A stretch of DNA of 64,000 nucleotides from an uncultured Mobilibacterium sp. GTDB taxonomy: Bacteria > Bacillota > Clostridia > Peptostreptococcales > Anaerovoracaceae. How positions within the stretch are numbered: position 1 is the first letter of the stretch; every line of letters begins with the position of its first letter. Of the stretch, positions 23,981 through 33,059 are shown piece after piece. Location of the stretch: assembly GCA_947254375.1 (NCBI GenBank), contig CAMYCF010000004.1, forward strand, positions 21,841 to 85,840. The letters run 5' to 3'. Under the pieces are notes generated by a model, which searched no databases, was not told the DNA's origin, and saw only the letters and a list, made by a program, of their open reading frames with translations. The position numbers were made by a program, and so were the translations under genes.

Positions 23981-24865
23981 ATGCTTGAATTCAGAGATTT
24001 GAAAATAGAAGATAAGGACCAAGCGCAGATGTTGATCTGCGCGAGCGGTTGCCACGGCGCGGACTACAGCTTTGCCAACCTGTACATATGGAGACACTCG
24101 TATGAGCCGAAGATCTGCTTCCTCGGCGAGCGCATGCTGCTCCTGATGCCGAAGTACGACGACCTTTTCGCATACCCTAAGGGCGCCGGCCCGGTCGAGC
24201 CTGCGATCGAAGCGATGCTCGAATACGCGCATTCGAACGGGCGCAAGCTCGCCATGCGCGGACTGACGGACAAAACACTTGAAGAGTTTTTGCCTATATA
24301 CGGCGACCGTTTTACGATTGAGGAGGACCGCGACAACGCGGACTACGTTTATTCCGCCGAAAAGCTCTGCCACCTCGCGGGCAGAAAGCTGTCGTCGAAG
24401 CGCAACCATATAAAACATTTTGAAAAAAACGGGCCGTGGAGCTTTGAAGCCGTAAGGGCCGGTAACCTCGGGGCCGCAAGGGCGTTCGTCGCCGATTTTT
24501 ACCGTGAAAAGCCCGACCCGGATCTCGCCGCGGAAGCGCGCGCTATCGACGAGATGTTCGATAATTTCGACGAGCTCGGGTTCCTCGGCGGGTTGCTGAC
24601 GCAGAACGGAAAGCCGGTCGCTTTTACCGCGGGAACAAAACTCGGGGACACCGTCTTCGACGTCCATTTCGAGAAGGCGCTCCCGGGAGTAGACGGCGCG
24701 TACGCGATGATAAATAAGCAGTTTGCGAACCTCGTGGTCGCTGAATTCCCGGAGATCGAATTTTTTAACAGGGAAGAGGACATGGGGCTCGAAGGGCTGC
24801 GCCGAGCAAAGGAAAGTTATCGTCCGGACATTTTACTCATGAAGTACTACGCCACGGAAAAATAG
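23981..24865 (+). CDS. DUF2156 (phosphatidylglycerol lysyltransferase-like GNAT-fold) protein
   Basis: A 294-residue soluble protein matching the DUF2156 family, which shares the double GNAT fold of MprF/FemX-type aminoacyl transferases. Typical signs are SFANLYIWRHSYEPKI near the N-terminus, KLSSKRNHIKHFEKN in the middle, and DVHFEKALPGVDGAYAMINKQFA with FFNREEDMGLEGLRRAKESYRPD at the end. No membrane segments are present, unlike full MprF, so it is probably cytoplasmic and may transfer an amino acid from tRNA to an unknown acceptor. It precedes a GNAT protein gene by 45 bases; the same pairing is familiar in clostridia. Confidence 0.85.
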   Translation: MLEFRDLKIEDKDQAQMLICASGCHGADYSFANLYIWRHSYEPKICFLGERMLLLMPKYDDLFAYPKGAGPVEPAIEAMLEYAHSNGRKLAMRGLTDKTLEEFLPIYGDRFTIEEDRDNADYVYSAEKLCHLAGRKLSSKRNHIKHFEKNGPWSFEAVRAGNLGAARAFVADFYREKPDPDLAAEARAIDEMFDNFDELGFLGGLLTQNGKPVAFTAGTKLGDTVFDVHFEKALPGVDGAYAMINKQFANLVVAEFPEIEFFNREEDMGLEGLRRAKESYRPDILLMKYYATEK

Positions 24866-24910
24866 CCGGCGGCGATCGCGAAAAAAGCGGTGAAAATTGC
24901 GGAGAAAAAG

Positions 24911-25978
24911 ATGAAGGATAAGCCGATAAAAGGTTTGACGGATTTCGATATACACGGGCTTCGCGGGGGCGAAGCGGACGATTTTTACAGGATCTGGGAG
25001 GAGGCGTTCGGCGACGGTCGCGCGGATGTCGATGAATTTTTAGCGTGCTTCGGAGACAACGCCTCGAAATTCGTTTTGAAGGATGAGGGCAGTGTCAGGG
25101 CGATCCTGACGCAGTACCCGATCGGCGACCTTTTTATACCCGGCTCGCCTAAAAGCAAATTCTGGACGCCGATATACGGTTTCGATGTCGAAACACTCGG
25201 GCGGCCTCTCGACGAGAACGGTTCCTTCAAGTCGCACCACATCCCCGTAGATGTCAGCTACGCGATAGCGACCGAGACCGCCGGGCGCGGCAAGGGATAC
25301 GGCAAAGCCATAACCGACTTTGCACGAAAGCGGGCGACCGACATGGGACACCTGTCCGCACTTTGTCCGGAGAGCAACTCGCTTGAAAAATTTTATTCCG
25401 CCGTCGGATACGAGTCCTTTTTCTACGCGGAAAAAAGTTTTGCCCCGGCGCTCCTTCCCGTGTCGATGCGCGGAGAGCAGTCGTTTTCCTTTGCGACGAG
25501 GCTGACGCCGGACAGGTACAACGAGATCCGCGAGATAATCCTTAAATACAGACCGCACATCGTACTGAACGAAAACGCCCTTGCCGCGGTCAGCTCCTAT
25601 TGCGATGAAGGCCTGGGGTTTTTCATGCTGGAAAAGCCGTTCGCGATCTTCGTCGCGGAGTCTCTCAAAGACGGCGAGCTTTACCTCTCGGAGGTCCTCA
25701 CATACGATGTCGAGCCTCGGGCGGTGGCGGCCGTGATCGCCGCGGTCTTCGGTGCGGACAGCTGCCGCTGCAAATCTCCGGTCACGGGGTTCCCGCCTTT
25801 CGACGACGAGCACGAGGGTATGATCGCCTGCCCGGACCACGTTGCGGACGACGACTTCAGCAACATGAGCTTCAAAAATCTGATACGGCTCTACGAGTAC
25901 GGTTCGAGCAACTCGTTCGACTACGACAACCTTCGCGAGTTCGAGCAACTCCCGTATTTCGGCTTTCCGTTCCCGTAA
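24911..25978 (+). CDS. GNAT-family N-acetyltransferase
   Basis: A 355-residue protein with an N-terminal GNAT domain. The acetyl-CoA pyrophosphate-binding loop is AGRGKGYGKAI (RGxGxG type) near residue 125, followed by SALCPESNSLEKFYSAVGYES. The second half, after residue 190, is a less conserved region that may be a degenerate GNAT or sterol-carrier-like domain, as in Eis-type enzymes. ATG 24911 is preferred because GGAG lies six bases before it; a GTG at 24890 is possible. It follows the DUF2156 gene and ends before a terminator, so the two form an operon. Substrate unknown. Confidence 0.82.
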   Translation: MKDKPIKGLTDFDIHGLRGGEADDFYRIWEEAFGDGRADVDEFLACFGDNASKFVLKDEGSVRAILTQYPIGDLFIPGSPKSKFWTPIYGFDVETLGRPLDENGSFKSHHIPVDVSYAIATETAGRGKGYGKAITDFARKRATDMGHLSALCPESNSLEKFYSAVGYESFFYAEKSFAPALLPVSMRGEQSFSFATRLTPDRYNEIREIILKYRPHIVLNENALAAVSSYCDEGLGFFMLEKPFAIFVAESLKDGELYLSEVLTYDVEPRAVAAVIAAVFGADSCRCKSPVTGFPPFDDEHEGMIACPDHVADDDFSNMSFKNLIRLYEYGSSNSFDYDNLREFEQLPYFGFPFP

Positions 25979-26035
25979 AAGTTTTTCGGTTCACATTTCC
26001 GTAAAAAGCTTCAGTTTCATATTCGCGCAGAGCCC

Positions 26036-26066
26036 GTAAAAAAATCCGCCTTTCGGCGAAATTTTT
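26036..26066. terminator. Terminator after the DUF2156-GNAT pair
   Basis: CGCC-TTTC-GGCG core extended by A-tract and T-tract on either side (AAAAAAT...ATTTTT). Convergent GNAT gene begins its 3' end at 26126, so it may work in both directions. Confidence 0.75.
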
Positions 26067-26125
26067 CGTTATTTCCGGGTCACCGTTCCGGGATCATGCT
26101 CCTGTTCCGTGACCAAATTTCCGTG

Positions 26126-26521
26126 TTACCGTTCCAGGATGCTACGGTAATCGCTGTCTATGTATTTGAATCCCAAGGATCGCCAGAGCCTGTCGTACCT
26201 CGGATCTGACATGACGATCGCCTTGCTGTGCCTGTCCGAAACCGCTTTGAGATAATCGTCTATCTCCTTGATCACGATCTCGGCGAGCCCGAGATACGGC
26301 GCGTTTTCGTCTATAAAAACATCGCAGACGAGGTAGTACATCGCCCGATCTCCGCACACGCGGCCGAAAGCCATGAGCTCACCGTCTTCGTACAGGCCCA
26401 CGGTCAGGGCGCTGTTGCGCATGATGTCTATGGCTTTGACTTCTTTTATCTTTTCGCCTGTCACCTTAAAAACCAGCTTGCGGTAGTCGTTCGGCAGGAC
26501 CCTGTTGATCACGGTATCCAT
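26126..26521 (-). CDS. GNAT-family N-acetyltransferase (small)
   Basis: A 131-residue single-domain acetyltransferase. It shows the GNAT strand order with LTVGLYEDGELMAFGRVCGD, a variant acetyl-CoA loop region YLGLAEIVIKEIDDYL in place of a classic QxxGxG, and the C-terminal RLWRSLGFKYID. Such short enzymes acetylate amines on small molecules or proteins; the substrate is not evident. It starts six bases after the stop codon of the upstream membrane-protein gene, so they are probably co-transcribed. Confidence 0.82.
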   Translation of the reverse strand: MDTVINRVLPNDYRKLVFKVTGEKIKEVKAIDIMRNSALTVGLYEDGELMAFGRVCGDRAMYYLVCDVFIDENAPYLGLAEIVIKEIDDYLKAVSDRHSKAIVMSDPRYDRLWRSLGFKYIDSDYRSILER

Positions 26522-26526
26522 GGTTT

Positions 26527-27018
26527 TTATTTCTTTTCGCCGTCTCCGTCAGCATCTTCCGAAGCCTCTTCAGCTTCTTCGTCTTCTTCCGCTTCAGGCG
26601 AAGGCGGAGTGACCTCTACCGTTACCTCGTTGGCGGATGTTCTGATCCCTTCACCTTCAACTTCGATAACGTTGGCTTCTTTCATCTCCTCCTCGGCGTC
26701 ATCCTCGGCTTTTACCGCAGCGGCTTCTTCGCTTTTTACAGCGGCGTCATCAGCCGGAACGAGGAATCTCACCTTCTCGTAAATGCGGCCGCTCGCATAA
26801 AGCAGCACGGCATAAACGATGTACAGCGCCGTGTTGTTGAACAGGAACTTGAGCGTCTCGCCGAAGCTCGATGCCAGCGTGAGCCCGTACGCACGATAAT
26901 AATTGCTGAGATACGAGAGTCCGCTCGCGAACGCATAAACTCCGTAGAGAAGAACGATCGCCGCAATAACGTACAGAGTTATCGTAAGTTTCGACAGATT
27001 TGTATCTTTTTTCTTCAT
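26527..27018 (-). CDS. Membrane protein with acidic C-terminal tail, unknown function
   Basis: A 163-residue protein with two hydrophobic helices (ITLYVIAAIVLLYGVYAFASGL near residues 13-34, and TALYIVYAVLLYASG near 65-80). They are followed by an 80-residue tail dominated by Glu, Asp and Ala, such as EEDEEAEEASEDADGD. I do not recognise the family. ATG 27018 is used; a TTG three codons earlier overlaps the AAGGAGTGA ribosome binding site. The acidic tail is low-complexity and may bind cations or basic partners. The GNAT gene follows directly. Confidence 0.7.
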   Translation of the reverse strand: MKKKDTNLSKLTITLYVIAAIVLLYGVYAFASGLSYLSNYYRAYGLTLASSFGETLKFLFNNTALYIVYAVLLYASGRIYEKVRFLVPADDAAVKSEEAAAVKAEDDAEEEMKEANVIEVEGEGIRTSANEVTVEVTPPSPEAEEDEEAEEASEDADGDGEKK

Positions 27019-27167
27019 GATGTCCAATCACTCCTTTTAGTTTATTGTCAATATAGTAGCATGTTTTTCGCCCCGCGCGGTGGCGATTATGTGTATATTG
27101 TCTGAAAGCAGTTTATTTTTGCCGTGCATCGCTGAATGCGGTGCGCCTGGCCGGTCGCCGGTCCGGG

Positions 27168-27842
27168 CTATTTCACTATCCGCCAGTCTATCGGAGATAT
27201 CCCGTTCGCTTCGAGAAATGCGTTTGTCTTCGAAAAATATTTTCCCCCGAAAAAACCGCGGTGCGCCGAAAGCGGGCTCGGGTGCGGTCCCTCTAAAATC
27301 AGATGTCTGCCCGAGATGAGCTCTTTCTTTGCCCGCGCCGGGTTGCCCCACAGAATGAAGACCATCGGCTCTTCCCGCTCGCTCAGCAGCTCTATGATCC
27401 TGTCCGTCAGGATCTCCCAGCCTTTGCCGCGATGCGAGTTCGCCTCGTGCGCGCGCACGGTCAGGACCGTATTCAGTAAAAGCACGCCCTCTTTCGCCCA
27501 CGGTATCAGGCAGCCGTTGTCGATCGACGGCGCTTCGATGCCGAGGTCGCTTTGCAGTTCGCTGAAAATATTTATGAGCGACGGCGGCTGACGGACGCCC
27601 TTCTTTACCGAAAAAGCGAGGCCGTGCGCCTGCCCCGGCTCGTGATACGGATCCTGCCCGAGGATGACCGCCTTCACATCGCCGTATGCCGTATATTTGA
27701 GCGCGCTGAAGATGTCGTACATGTCCGGATACACGGTCCTCCCGAAATATTCCCGCTTGAGGAATTCACGCAGTTCCGTGTAGTAGGGCTTCGTCCACTC
27801 GTCTTTGAGGATCCCGTCCCAGTCGTTCCCTATGTTGACCAT
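27168..27842 (-). CDS. ung: Uracil-DNA glycosylase (family 1)
   Basis: A 224-residue base-excision-repair enzyme that removes uracil from DNA. The water-activating motif is GQDPYHEPGQAHGLAFSV near residue 62 (catalytic Asp in QDPYH) and the minor-groove loop is HPSPLSAHRG near residue 185. VLLLNTVLTVR and VFILWGN are also family-conserved. Length is standard. It has no clear operon partner: the PAP2 gene upstream ends before a terminator. Confidence 0.97.
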   Translation of the reverse strand: MVNIGNDWDGILKDEWTKPYYTELREFLKREYFGRTVYPDMYDIFSALKYTAYGDVKAVILGQDPYHEPGQAHGLAFSVKKGVRQPPSLINIFSELQSDLGIEAPSIDNGCLIPWAKEGVLLLNTVLTVRAHEANSHRGKGWEILTDRIIELLSEREEPMVFILWGNPARAKKELISGRHLILEGPHPSPLSAHRGFFGGKYFSKTNAFLEANGISPIDWRIVK

Positions 27843-27904
27843 TCCGTTTTTCCTTTTGTTTCGCGATAACTTTCAAAATGGATTGTACATTATTTTCCGA
27901 AAAA

Positions 27905-27929
27905 AGCAAAATGCCCGCGCGCGGCGGGC
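27905..27929 (-). terminator. Terminator after the PAP2 gene
   Basis: GCCCGC, five-base loop, GCGGGC on the minus strand, followed by ATTTTGCTTTTTT. Confidence 0.8.
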
Positions 27930-27969
27930 ACATAGGATCTTTTATCTCATATTTGATGAGGCGGGCTCT

Positions 27970-28545
27970 CTACTTTTTTCTTTTACGGGAACGAGCCGCT
28001 TTTTCATTTTTACGCCGCCTTCCATCTATCCTAAAAGCGATGTATCCCATCGCCGCTCCCGAGAATCCCCCGAACAAAACGTCCGAAGGATAGTGGACGC
28101 CGAGGTACAGGCGAGACAGCGCGATGAGTGCGGCGAGCGCTATGAGGAGGCCGCCGTATTTCTTCGGCAGGCAGAGCGCCATCGCCGTGGCCGCGGCAAA
28201 GGAATTTGCGGCATGGCCCGACGGGAATGAGAAATCTCCCGGCTTTGCGATCAGCCTCTGCACCCCGTCAAAGACGTCGTATGGCCTAGTCCTTGCGAAA
28301 AGTTCCTTAAGGATGAGGTTGTTGAAGGTGTACGAGATCACGAGGGCGAGCAGGGCGACGGAGCCGGCCTTGCGCGTTTTGGGGAAAAAGAGCATTAAAA
28401 GAGCGAGGGCTATCCAGATGAAGCCTTTGTTCCCGAGCGTCGTGACCGCTTTTACGAACGGCGTCAACCCGTCGTGTACTAAAAGATGCTGTATGGCGAT
28501 CAAAAGATGCCCGTCGAAATTTCTAAAAGCCTGTATAGCTGTCAT
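27970..28545 (-). CDS. PAP2-family membrane phosphatase
   Basis: A 191-residue membrane phosphatase of the PAP2/BcrC superfamily with five or six helices. The three-part active site is complete: KELFARTRPYD (KxxxxxxRP type), FSFPSGHAANSFA (PSGH) and SRLYLGVHYPSDVLFG (SRxxxxxHxxxD). Likely substrates are undecaprenyl pyrophosphate or phosphatidic acid and related lipids; the sequence does not decide. ATG 28545 has AAGGG nearby, whereas a further 23 codons upstream are open but lack a ribosome binding site. The C-terminus is strongly basic (RRRKNEKAARSRKRKK). Confidence 0.88.
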   Translation of the reverse strand: MTAIQAFRNFDGHLLIAIQHLLVHDGLTPFVKAVTTLGNKGFIWIALALLMLFFPKTRKAGSVALLALVISYTFNNLILKELFARTRPYDVFDGVQRLIAKPGDFSFPSGHAANSFAAATAMALCLPKKYGGLLIALAALIALSRLYLGVHYPSDVLFGGFSGAAMGYIAFRIDGRRRKNEKAARSRKRKK

Positions 28546-28641
28546 TTTACCCTTTTTACCCCTTTCCGGCAGCGAGCGATGTCGATGCGTAATGCAGGTT
28601 GTAATTATATACATTTACCGCGCCGAGGTCAACAAATGAAA

Positions 28642-28665
28642 CGGCCCCGGGATCGTCCGGGACCG
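28642..28665 (-). terminator. Probable terminator of the NSS transporter gene
   Basis: CGGTCCCGG / CCGGGGCCG forms nine base pairs (one wobble) around a six-base loop. The T-run after it is weak (TTTCATTTG), so efficiency is doubtful. Confidence 0.55.
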
Positions 28666-28703
28666 CGTGTTTGTATAAGATCCGTATTTTTTATCGCGTA
28701 TAA

Positions 28704-30089
28704 CTACATGCTTATTACGCCGAGGAAGCTCAGTATCGAAGTGAGCAATATGATCCCGATGAAGAACGGAGCTATCGACGATACCATTACGTTGTAAAGC
28801 TTTTCTCCTTTGAACTTCGACGAGAGTTTTACCTCTTCGCTGATCTTCTCTTTGCCGAGTACTTTTACTACGAGGACGCATACTGCGATCGCCGCTACCG
28901 GCATCATGAGCGAGTTGCTCAGGAAGTCGAAGAAGTCGAGCATCTGCAGTCCCAGTATAGTGAACTTCGAGAATGCGCTGTATCCGAGCGATGAAAGCGA
29001 ACCGAGTATGAGCATGATGATCGCTACCGCGAACGTCGCCTTGCCTCTGCTCATTCCGAATTCATCTTCGAATGTGGATGCGCTTGTTTCTGCGAGCGAA
29101 ATAGCGCTCGTCAGCGCTGCGAACAGTACGAGCAGGAAGAATACGACTCCTACCGCTACGCCGAGGCCCATGCTTTCGAATACCTTAGGTATGGTTATGA
29201 ACATGAGCGAAGGTCCCGCGTTGAGCGCTTCAGGCGAACCGCCGGAGAAGGCGAATACGGCCGGGATTATCATAAGTCCTGCGAGGATTGCTATTCCCGT
29301 GTCGAATCCTGCGACCTGGATCGTAGCTTTTTCCATGTCTACGTCTTTCTTTACGTAAGATCCGTATGTGATCAGGATACCCATTGCGATCGACAGCGAG
29401 TAGAACATCTGTCCGAGGGCCACAACTACCGTCATCCATGAGAAGTTGCTGAAACGCGGAACGACGAAGTATTTTACTCCTGCCATTGCTCCCGGTCTCG
29501 TCATCGAGTATATGGCGACGATAACGGCCAGAACTACCAATACAGGCATCATGAATTTCGATACTCTCTCGACACCTTTCTGGACGCCGACGGCTATGAT
29601 AAGGAGTACCATAGCGGCAAAAACGATGAACCAGATCTCGGCATCTACGGCGTTGGTGATGAATCCGCCGAAGAACGAAGCCTTTGCCGTGCCGTGGACG
29701 TTTCCTTTGCAGTATTCGACGAGGTATTTCGTTACCCAGCCGCCGATTACGCTGTAGTAAGGCAAAATGATCATAGGAACGATCGCGTTTACCCAGCCGG
29801 ACTCTTTGGCCCAGCCCTTATCGGTATATGCTTTGAATGCGCCTACCGGGCTTTTTCTCGTGAGTCTGCCGAGTGCAGTTTCGGACATCATCAGCGTGTA
29901 GCCGAAGGTGAATACGAGGATGAGGTACACGAGGAGGAATGCTCCTCCCCCGTATTTCGCAGCCAGGTACGGAAATCGCCAAATATTTCCGAGACCTACC
30001 GCGGATCCTGCTGTCGCGAGTACGTAACCCAAGCTCCCGCTGAAGTTACTTCTGCCTTCTGCCCCTTTCGTTTGTTTTGTCTCTCCCAT
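28704..30089 (-). CDS. Sodium-dependent transporter, NSS (SNF) family
   Basis: A 461-residue transporter with about 11-12 helices, the LeuT fold. The N-terminus has the NSS signature GSAVGLGNIWRFPYLAAKYGGGAFLLVYL, the first sodium and substrate site, and later TSAISLAETSAS forms part of helix 8. Bacterial members import amino acids such as tryptophan, tyrosine, leucine or alanine; substrate is not resolvable here. Its start, ATG 30089, follows AGGAGGG; the upstream open frame overlaps the alr gene. The first 18 coding bases and the ribosome binding site are identical to those of bioY. Confidence 0.93.
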   Translation of the reverse strand: MGETKQTKGAEGRSNFSGSLGYVLATAGSAVGLGNIWRFPYLAAKYGGGAFLLVYLILVFTFGYTLMMSETALGRLTRKSPVGAFKAYTDKGWAKESGWVNAIVPMIILPYYSVIGGWVTKYLVEYCKGNVHGTAKASFFGGFITNAVDAEIWFIVFAAMVLLIIAVGVQKGVERVSKFMMPVLVVLAVIVAIYSMTRPGAMAGVKYFVVPRFSNFSWMTVVVALGQMFYSLSIAMGILITYGSYVKKDVDMEKATIQVAGFDTGIAILAGLMIIPAVFAFSGGSPEALNAGPSLMFITIPKVFESMGLGVAVGVVFFLLVLFAALTSAISLAETSASTFEDEFGMSRGKATFAVAIIMLILGSLSSLGYSAFSKFTILGLQMLDFFDFLSNSLMMPVAAIAVCVLVVKVLGKEKISEEVKLSSKFKGEKLYNVMVSSIAPFFIGIILLTSILSFLGVISM

Positions 30090-30136
30090 TTCTGTGACCC
30101 TCCTAAAAAAATGATTTCGTAGTGAAGAATATTTTA

Positions 30137-31273
30137 TTATTGCACATACAGTTTCGATAAGCGTTTGCCGAAGCTGCACATGACTTCGCAATGTATTGTC
30201 CCGGCCCTTTCCGCCAATTCCTCGACGGTGATCCTTTCGTCTCCCGCCGCTCCTAGAAGTATGACTTCGTCGCAGCGTTTGACATCCGGGATGTCGGTGA
30301 CGTCGATCATGCACTGATCCATGCAGATCGTTCCGACGATCGGCGCCCTTTTACCGTGAACGAGTACCTCCGCCTTACCCGTAAGGCTTCTGAGATAGCC
30401 GTCCGCATATCCCACGGGGATCGTCGCGATGACGCTTTCCCTGTCGGTGACGAAACGCCTTCCGTAGCTTATCGCTTTTCCGGCGGGCACCGTTTTGATG
30501 TATACGATGTTTGCCTTGATGCTCATCACCTGTTCGAGCAGACCCGGGTGATTTTCTTCGATCTCCGGGCAGGGATACACTCCGTAGAGCGCCGTCCCCG
30601 GCCTCACCGCATCCTTGAGCGCGTCCTTGAATTTGAAAAGCCCTGCGCTGTTTGCGATGCTCATCCACTCTATCTCATGGCCGTCCGCTTCGAGTCTGTT
30701 GCAGAAGCCGTCGAAAAGTCTGAGCTGATTTTCCGTGTAATAGTCGGCGTCCTGGTCCGCGGACGAGAAGTGTGACATCACGCCACGGATCTTTATGCCT
30801 TTCTTACCGCTTATCCAGGCGAAGACTTTCTCCGCTTCCGCGACGGCTTCCTCGCTGTCGACGGCGAAGCCGAGCCTTCCCATTCCCGTATCGATACCGA
30901 ACAGGCAATCGATGTCTTTACCCGCTTTTACCGCCGCTTCGGACAGCGCCTCTGCGCTCTCGATGCTGCAGACGAGCGGTGTCAGTTCGTGTTCCGCGAT
31001 GATGTCCGCGCACATGTTCGGAGAAATACCGAGCACGATGATGTGCTCTTTTATCCCCGCCTCTCTGAGTTCCAGTGCCTCGGCGATCGTAGCGACGGCA
31101 AATTTCTTTACGCCGGCTGCGACCATGCGCTTCGAGCACTCCACGCTCCCGTGTCCGTAGGCATCCGCTTTTACGACGCCCACGATCTCACAATCATCAC
31201 CTATGATCTCCTGTATCCTTTTTACATTCCTTTCAAGCGCGCTGAGGTTGATCTCGATCCACGCCTGACGCAT
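30137..31273 (-). CDS. alr: Alanine racemase
   Basis: A 378-residue PLP enzyme that interconverts L- and D-alanine for peptidoglycan. The PLP lysine is in VVKADAYGHG near residue 33, the catalytic tyrosine region is VRPGTALYGVYP, and IGTICMDQCMIDVTDIP carries the second-subunit active-site residues. ATG 31273 (MRQAWIEINLSAL) is preferred because AGGA lies at the right distance; an ATG 15 bases earlier has none. A CoA-transferase gene lies upstream and the NSS transporter gene downstream, with about 50-95 bases between, so shared transcription is possible. Confidence 0.96.
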   Translation of the reverse strand: MRQAWIEINLSALERNVKRIQEIIGDDCEIVGVVKADAYGHGSVECSKRMVAAGVKKFAVATIAEALELREAGIKEHIIVLGISPNMCADIIAEHELTPLVCSIESAEALSEAAVKAGKDIDCLFGIDTGMGRLGFAVDSEEAVAEAEKVFAWISGKKGIKIRGVMSHFSSADQDADYYTENQLRLFDGFCNRLEADGHEIEWMSIANSAGLFKFKDALKDAVRPGTALYGVYPCPEIEENHPGLLEQVMSIKANIVYIKTVPAGKAISYGRRFVTDRESVIATIPVGYADGYLRSLTGKAEVLVHGKRAPIVGTICMDQCMIDVTDIPDVKRCDEVILLGAAGDERITVEELAERAGTIHCEVMCSFGKRLSKLYVQ

Positions 31274-31368
31274 TGCTTCCTGGTACATTCCTGCGACTTC
31301 TTTCCCTTAAAAATACTCAGCACCGCCGGTTTTTGAGCCGGTTCTAAAAACAGTCCGCCCGGCCGATC

Positions 31369-32739
31369 CTAAAAGTATTCAGACCTGCTGGTGTTCCTCC
31401 AGATGCCCATCCTCTCGGCCTCTTTGATCAGCTCTTCGCGGAAGTCCGGATGCGCGACGCTGATCAGGAGCTCCGCTCTCTGCCAGGTGGATTTGCCCTT
31501 GAGGTTGACCGACCCGTACTCCGTTACGATGTTGTGAGTCGCCGAACGCGGCGTCGTCACGATCGATCCCGGCGGCAGTATCGGCGTGATCAGGGATTTC
31601 TTCGTCCCGTCTTTGAGCGTCCTCGTCGAATGGGTGCAGATGAAGCTCTTTCCGTTCTTCGAGGCGAAGGCGCCCTGTACGAAGTCGAGCTGTCCGCCCG
31701 TGCCGCTTATGTGCCTGTATCCCACGCTCTCCGAGCACACCTGTCCGAAAAGGTCGATGCCGATGCAGCCGTTAATGGAAACGAAATTGTCTATTCCCGA
31801 AATGGTGTGGGCGTTGTTCACATAGCTGACCGGTGCGCAGCAGCAGATCGGGTTGTCATCGATAAAATCGTAGAGTTCCTTCGTCCCTCCCGCGAACGTA
31901 TATACCGCGAGTCCGAGGTCCCTGTTCTTCTTTCCCGTCAGCTTTCCGGCGTAGTAGAGATGCATGTAGGCGTCTACGAACATCTCGCTGTGCGAACTTA
32001 AGTCCGTTATATCCGACTCCGCAAGCATCGTGCCCACGCAGTTCGGAAGCGCTCCGATCCCGAGCTGAAGGGTGCTGTTGCTCCCGATCTCCTGAACTAT
32101 GTATTCGGAGATCCTTCTATCCTCGTCCGTCGCCGGCTTCTGCGGAAGCTCGGTGAGCGGCGGGTTGTCTCCTTCTATTATGTAATTTACCTTCGATATA
32201 TTTATGTGGGATTCGTAACCGAGGGCGATAGGCATGTTCTCGTTCACTTCCACTATCACCGTCTTCGAATTTCGGATGATCCCGTGAAGGTCTGCGTTGA
32301 TCGGCCCGAAATTGAAGTTCCCGTATTTGTCCATAGGTGCGACCTGGATGCAGCAGATGTCGAATCCGTTGCCGTCGATCTCCCAGTAGTTCGGTTCTTC
32401 GTTGAAAAGCATCGGCACATACCAGCACTTTCCCCCGTCTCTCATCTCCCTGTCATGATCCGAAAAATGCGTCGAATAGAACCTTACCCTGTCTACCGAA
32501 TCCGCCGCCTTATATGTTTCAAAGATCTCGTCTCTTATAACTATCTCAGTTTGTACAGCGAGGCCCCTCAAAAGCGTGTCGTTCCTGAGTCGCTCTCCCA
32601 GGGCTCTGTCCATGTATACGGAACACCCGACGCCGATACCGAAGTGCAGCCTGTAGTCGCTCTTGACCAGGTTCGCCGCAAATTCGGGGATTATCAGCTT
32701 GTGCCGGTACTCCTCCAGAACTTTTCTGCTGTCGTACAT
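31369..32739 (-). CDS. Acetyl-CoA hydrolase/transferase family CoA-transferase (butyryl-CoA:acetate or 4-hydroxybutyrate type)
   Basis: A 456-residue family I-like CoA-transferase of the But/AbfT/Cat group. Conserved parts include EYRHKLIIPEFAANLVKS at the N-terminus, APMDKYGNFNFGP, the oxyanion region QLGIGALPNCV, the catalytic glutamate in SSHSEMFVDAYM, and SGTGGQLDFVQGAF. Such enzymes transfer CoA between butyryl-CoA or 4-hydroxybutyryl-CoA and acetate, the last step of butyrate formation in many clostridia. The exact substrate cannot be assigned. The gene has AGGA-type ribosome binding and a 320-base non-coding region upstream. Confidence 0.88.
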   Translation of the reverse strand: MYDSRKVLEEYRHKLIIPEFAANLVKSDYRLHFGIGVGCSVYMDRALGERLRNDTLLRGLAVQTEIVIRDEIFETYKAADSVDRVRFYSTHFSDHDREMRDGGKCWYVPMLFNEEPNYWEIDGNGFDICCIQVAPMDKYGNFNFGPINADLHGIIRNSKTVIVEVNENMPIALGYESHINISKVNYIIEGDNPPLTELPQKPATDEDRRISEYIVQEIGSNSTLQLGIGALPNCVGTMLAESDITDLSSHSEMFVDAYMHLYYAGKLTGKKNRDLGLAVYTFAGGTKELYDFIDDNPICCCAPVSYVNNAHTISGIDNFVSINGCIGIDLFGQVCSESVGYRHISGTGGQLDFVQGAFASKNGKSFICTHSTRTLKDGTKKSLITPILPPGSIVTTPRSATHNIVTEYGSVNLKGKSTWQRAELLISVAHPDFREELIKEAERMGIWRNTSRSEYF

Positions 32740-33059
32740 TTAATTTTTCCTCCGTCGCAATAAGTTATCTTCAAGATGAATGAACACATTCTACCGTATT
32801 TAGTTTGGCTTTGCAAGTGCTTTTTTAATTATTTACAAACTTTTTATATATTTTTGTAAAATCTTACAATATTGTTCGGGCGCCCACCCGTGGTTTTTGT
32901 GTTCGGCTAAAAGCGCACCCTTTGATTTTACTGATTTTCCTTCCCTTAGCCCCCTAAAATCTTGAATTGTTTTCCGACTCGTGCTATTATGTATGGGCAC
33001 TGTTTGAGCCGCGCTTATTTGCACAGCACTTATCTGCGCCGCTCTCGCTTGTGTCATAT
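32740..33059. other. Non-coding region between the CoA-transferase gene and tRNA-Arg(CCT)
   Basis: About 320 bases without a credible gene. The first half is AT-rich. The right part holds the tRNA promoter at 32962-32990. Between that promoter and the tRNA are about 60 bases with no recognised function (tRNA 5' leader). No gene-like ORF with a ribosome binding site is visible on either strand. Confidence 0.7.
32962..32990 (+). promoter_or_regulatory. Promoter of tRNA-Arg(CCT)
   Basis: TTGAAT (32962-32967), 17 bases, TATTAT (32985-32990). Confidence 0.75.
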
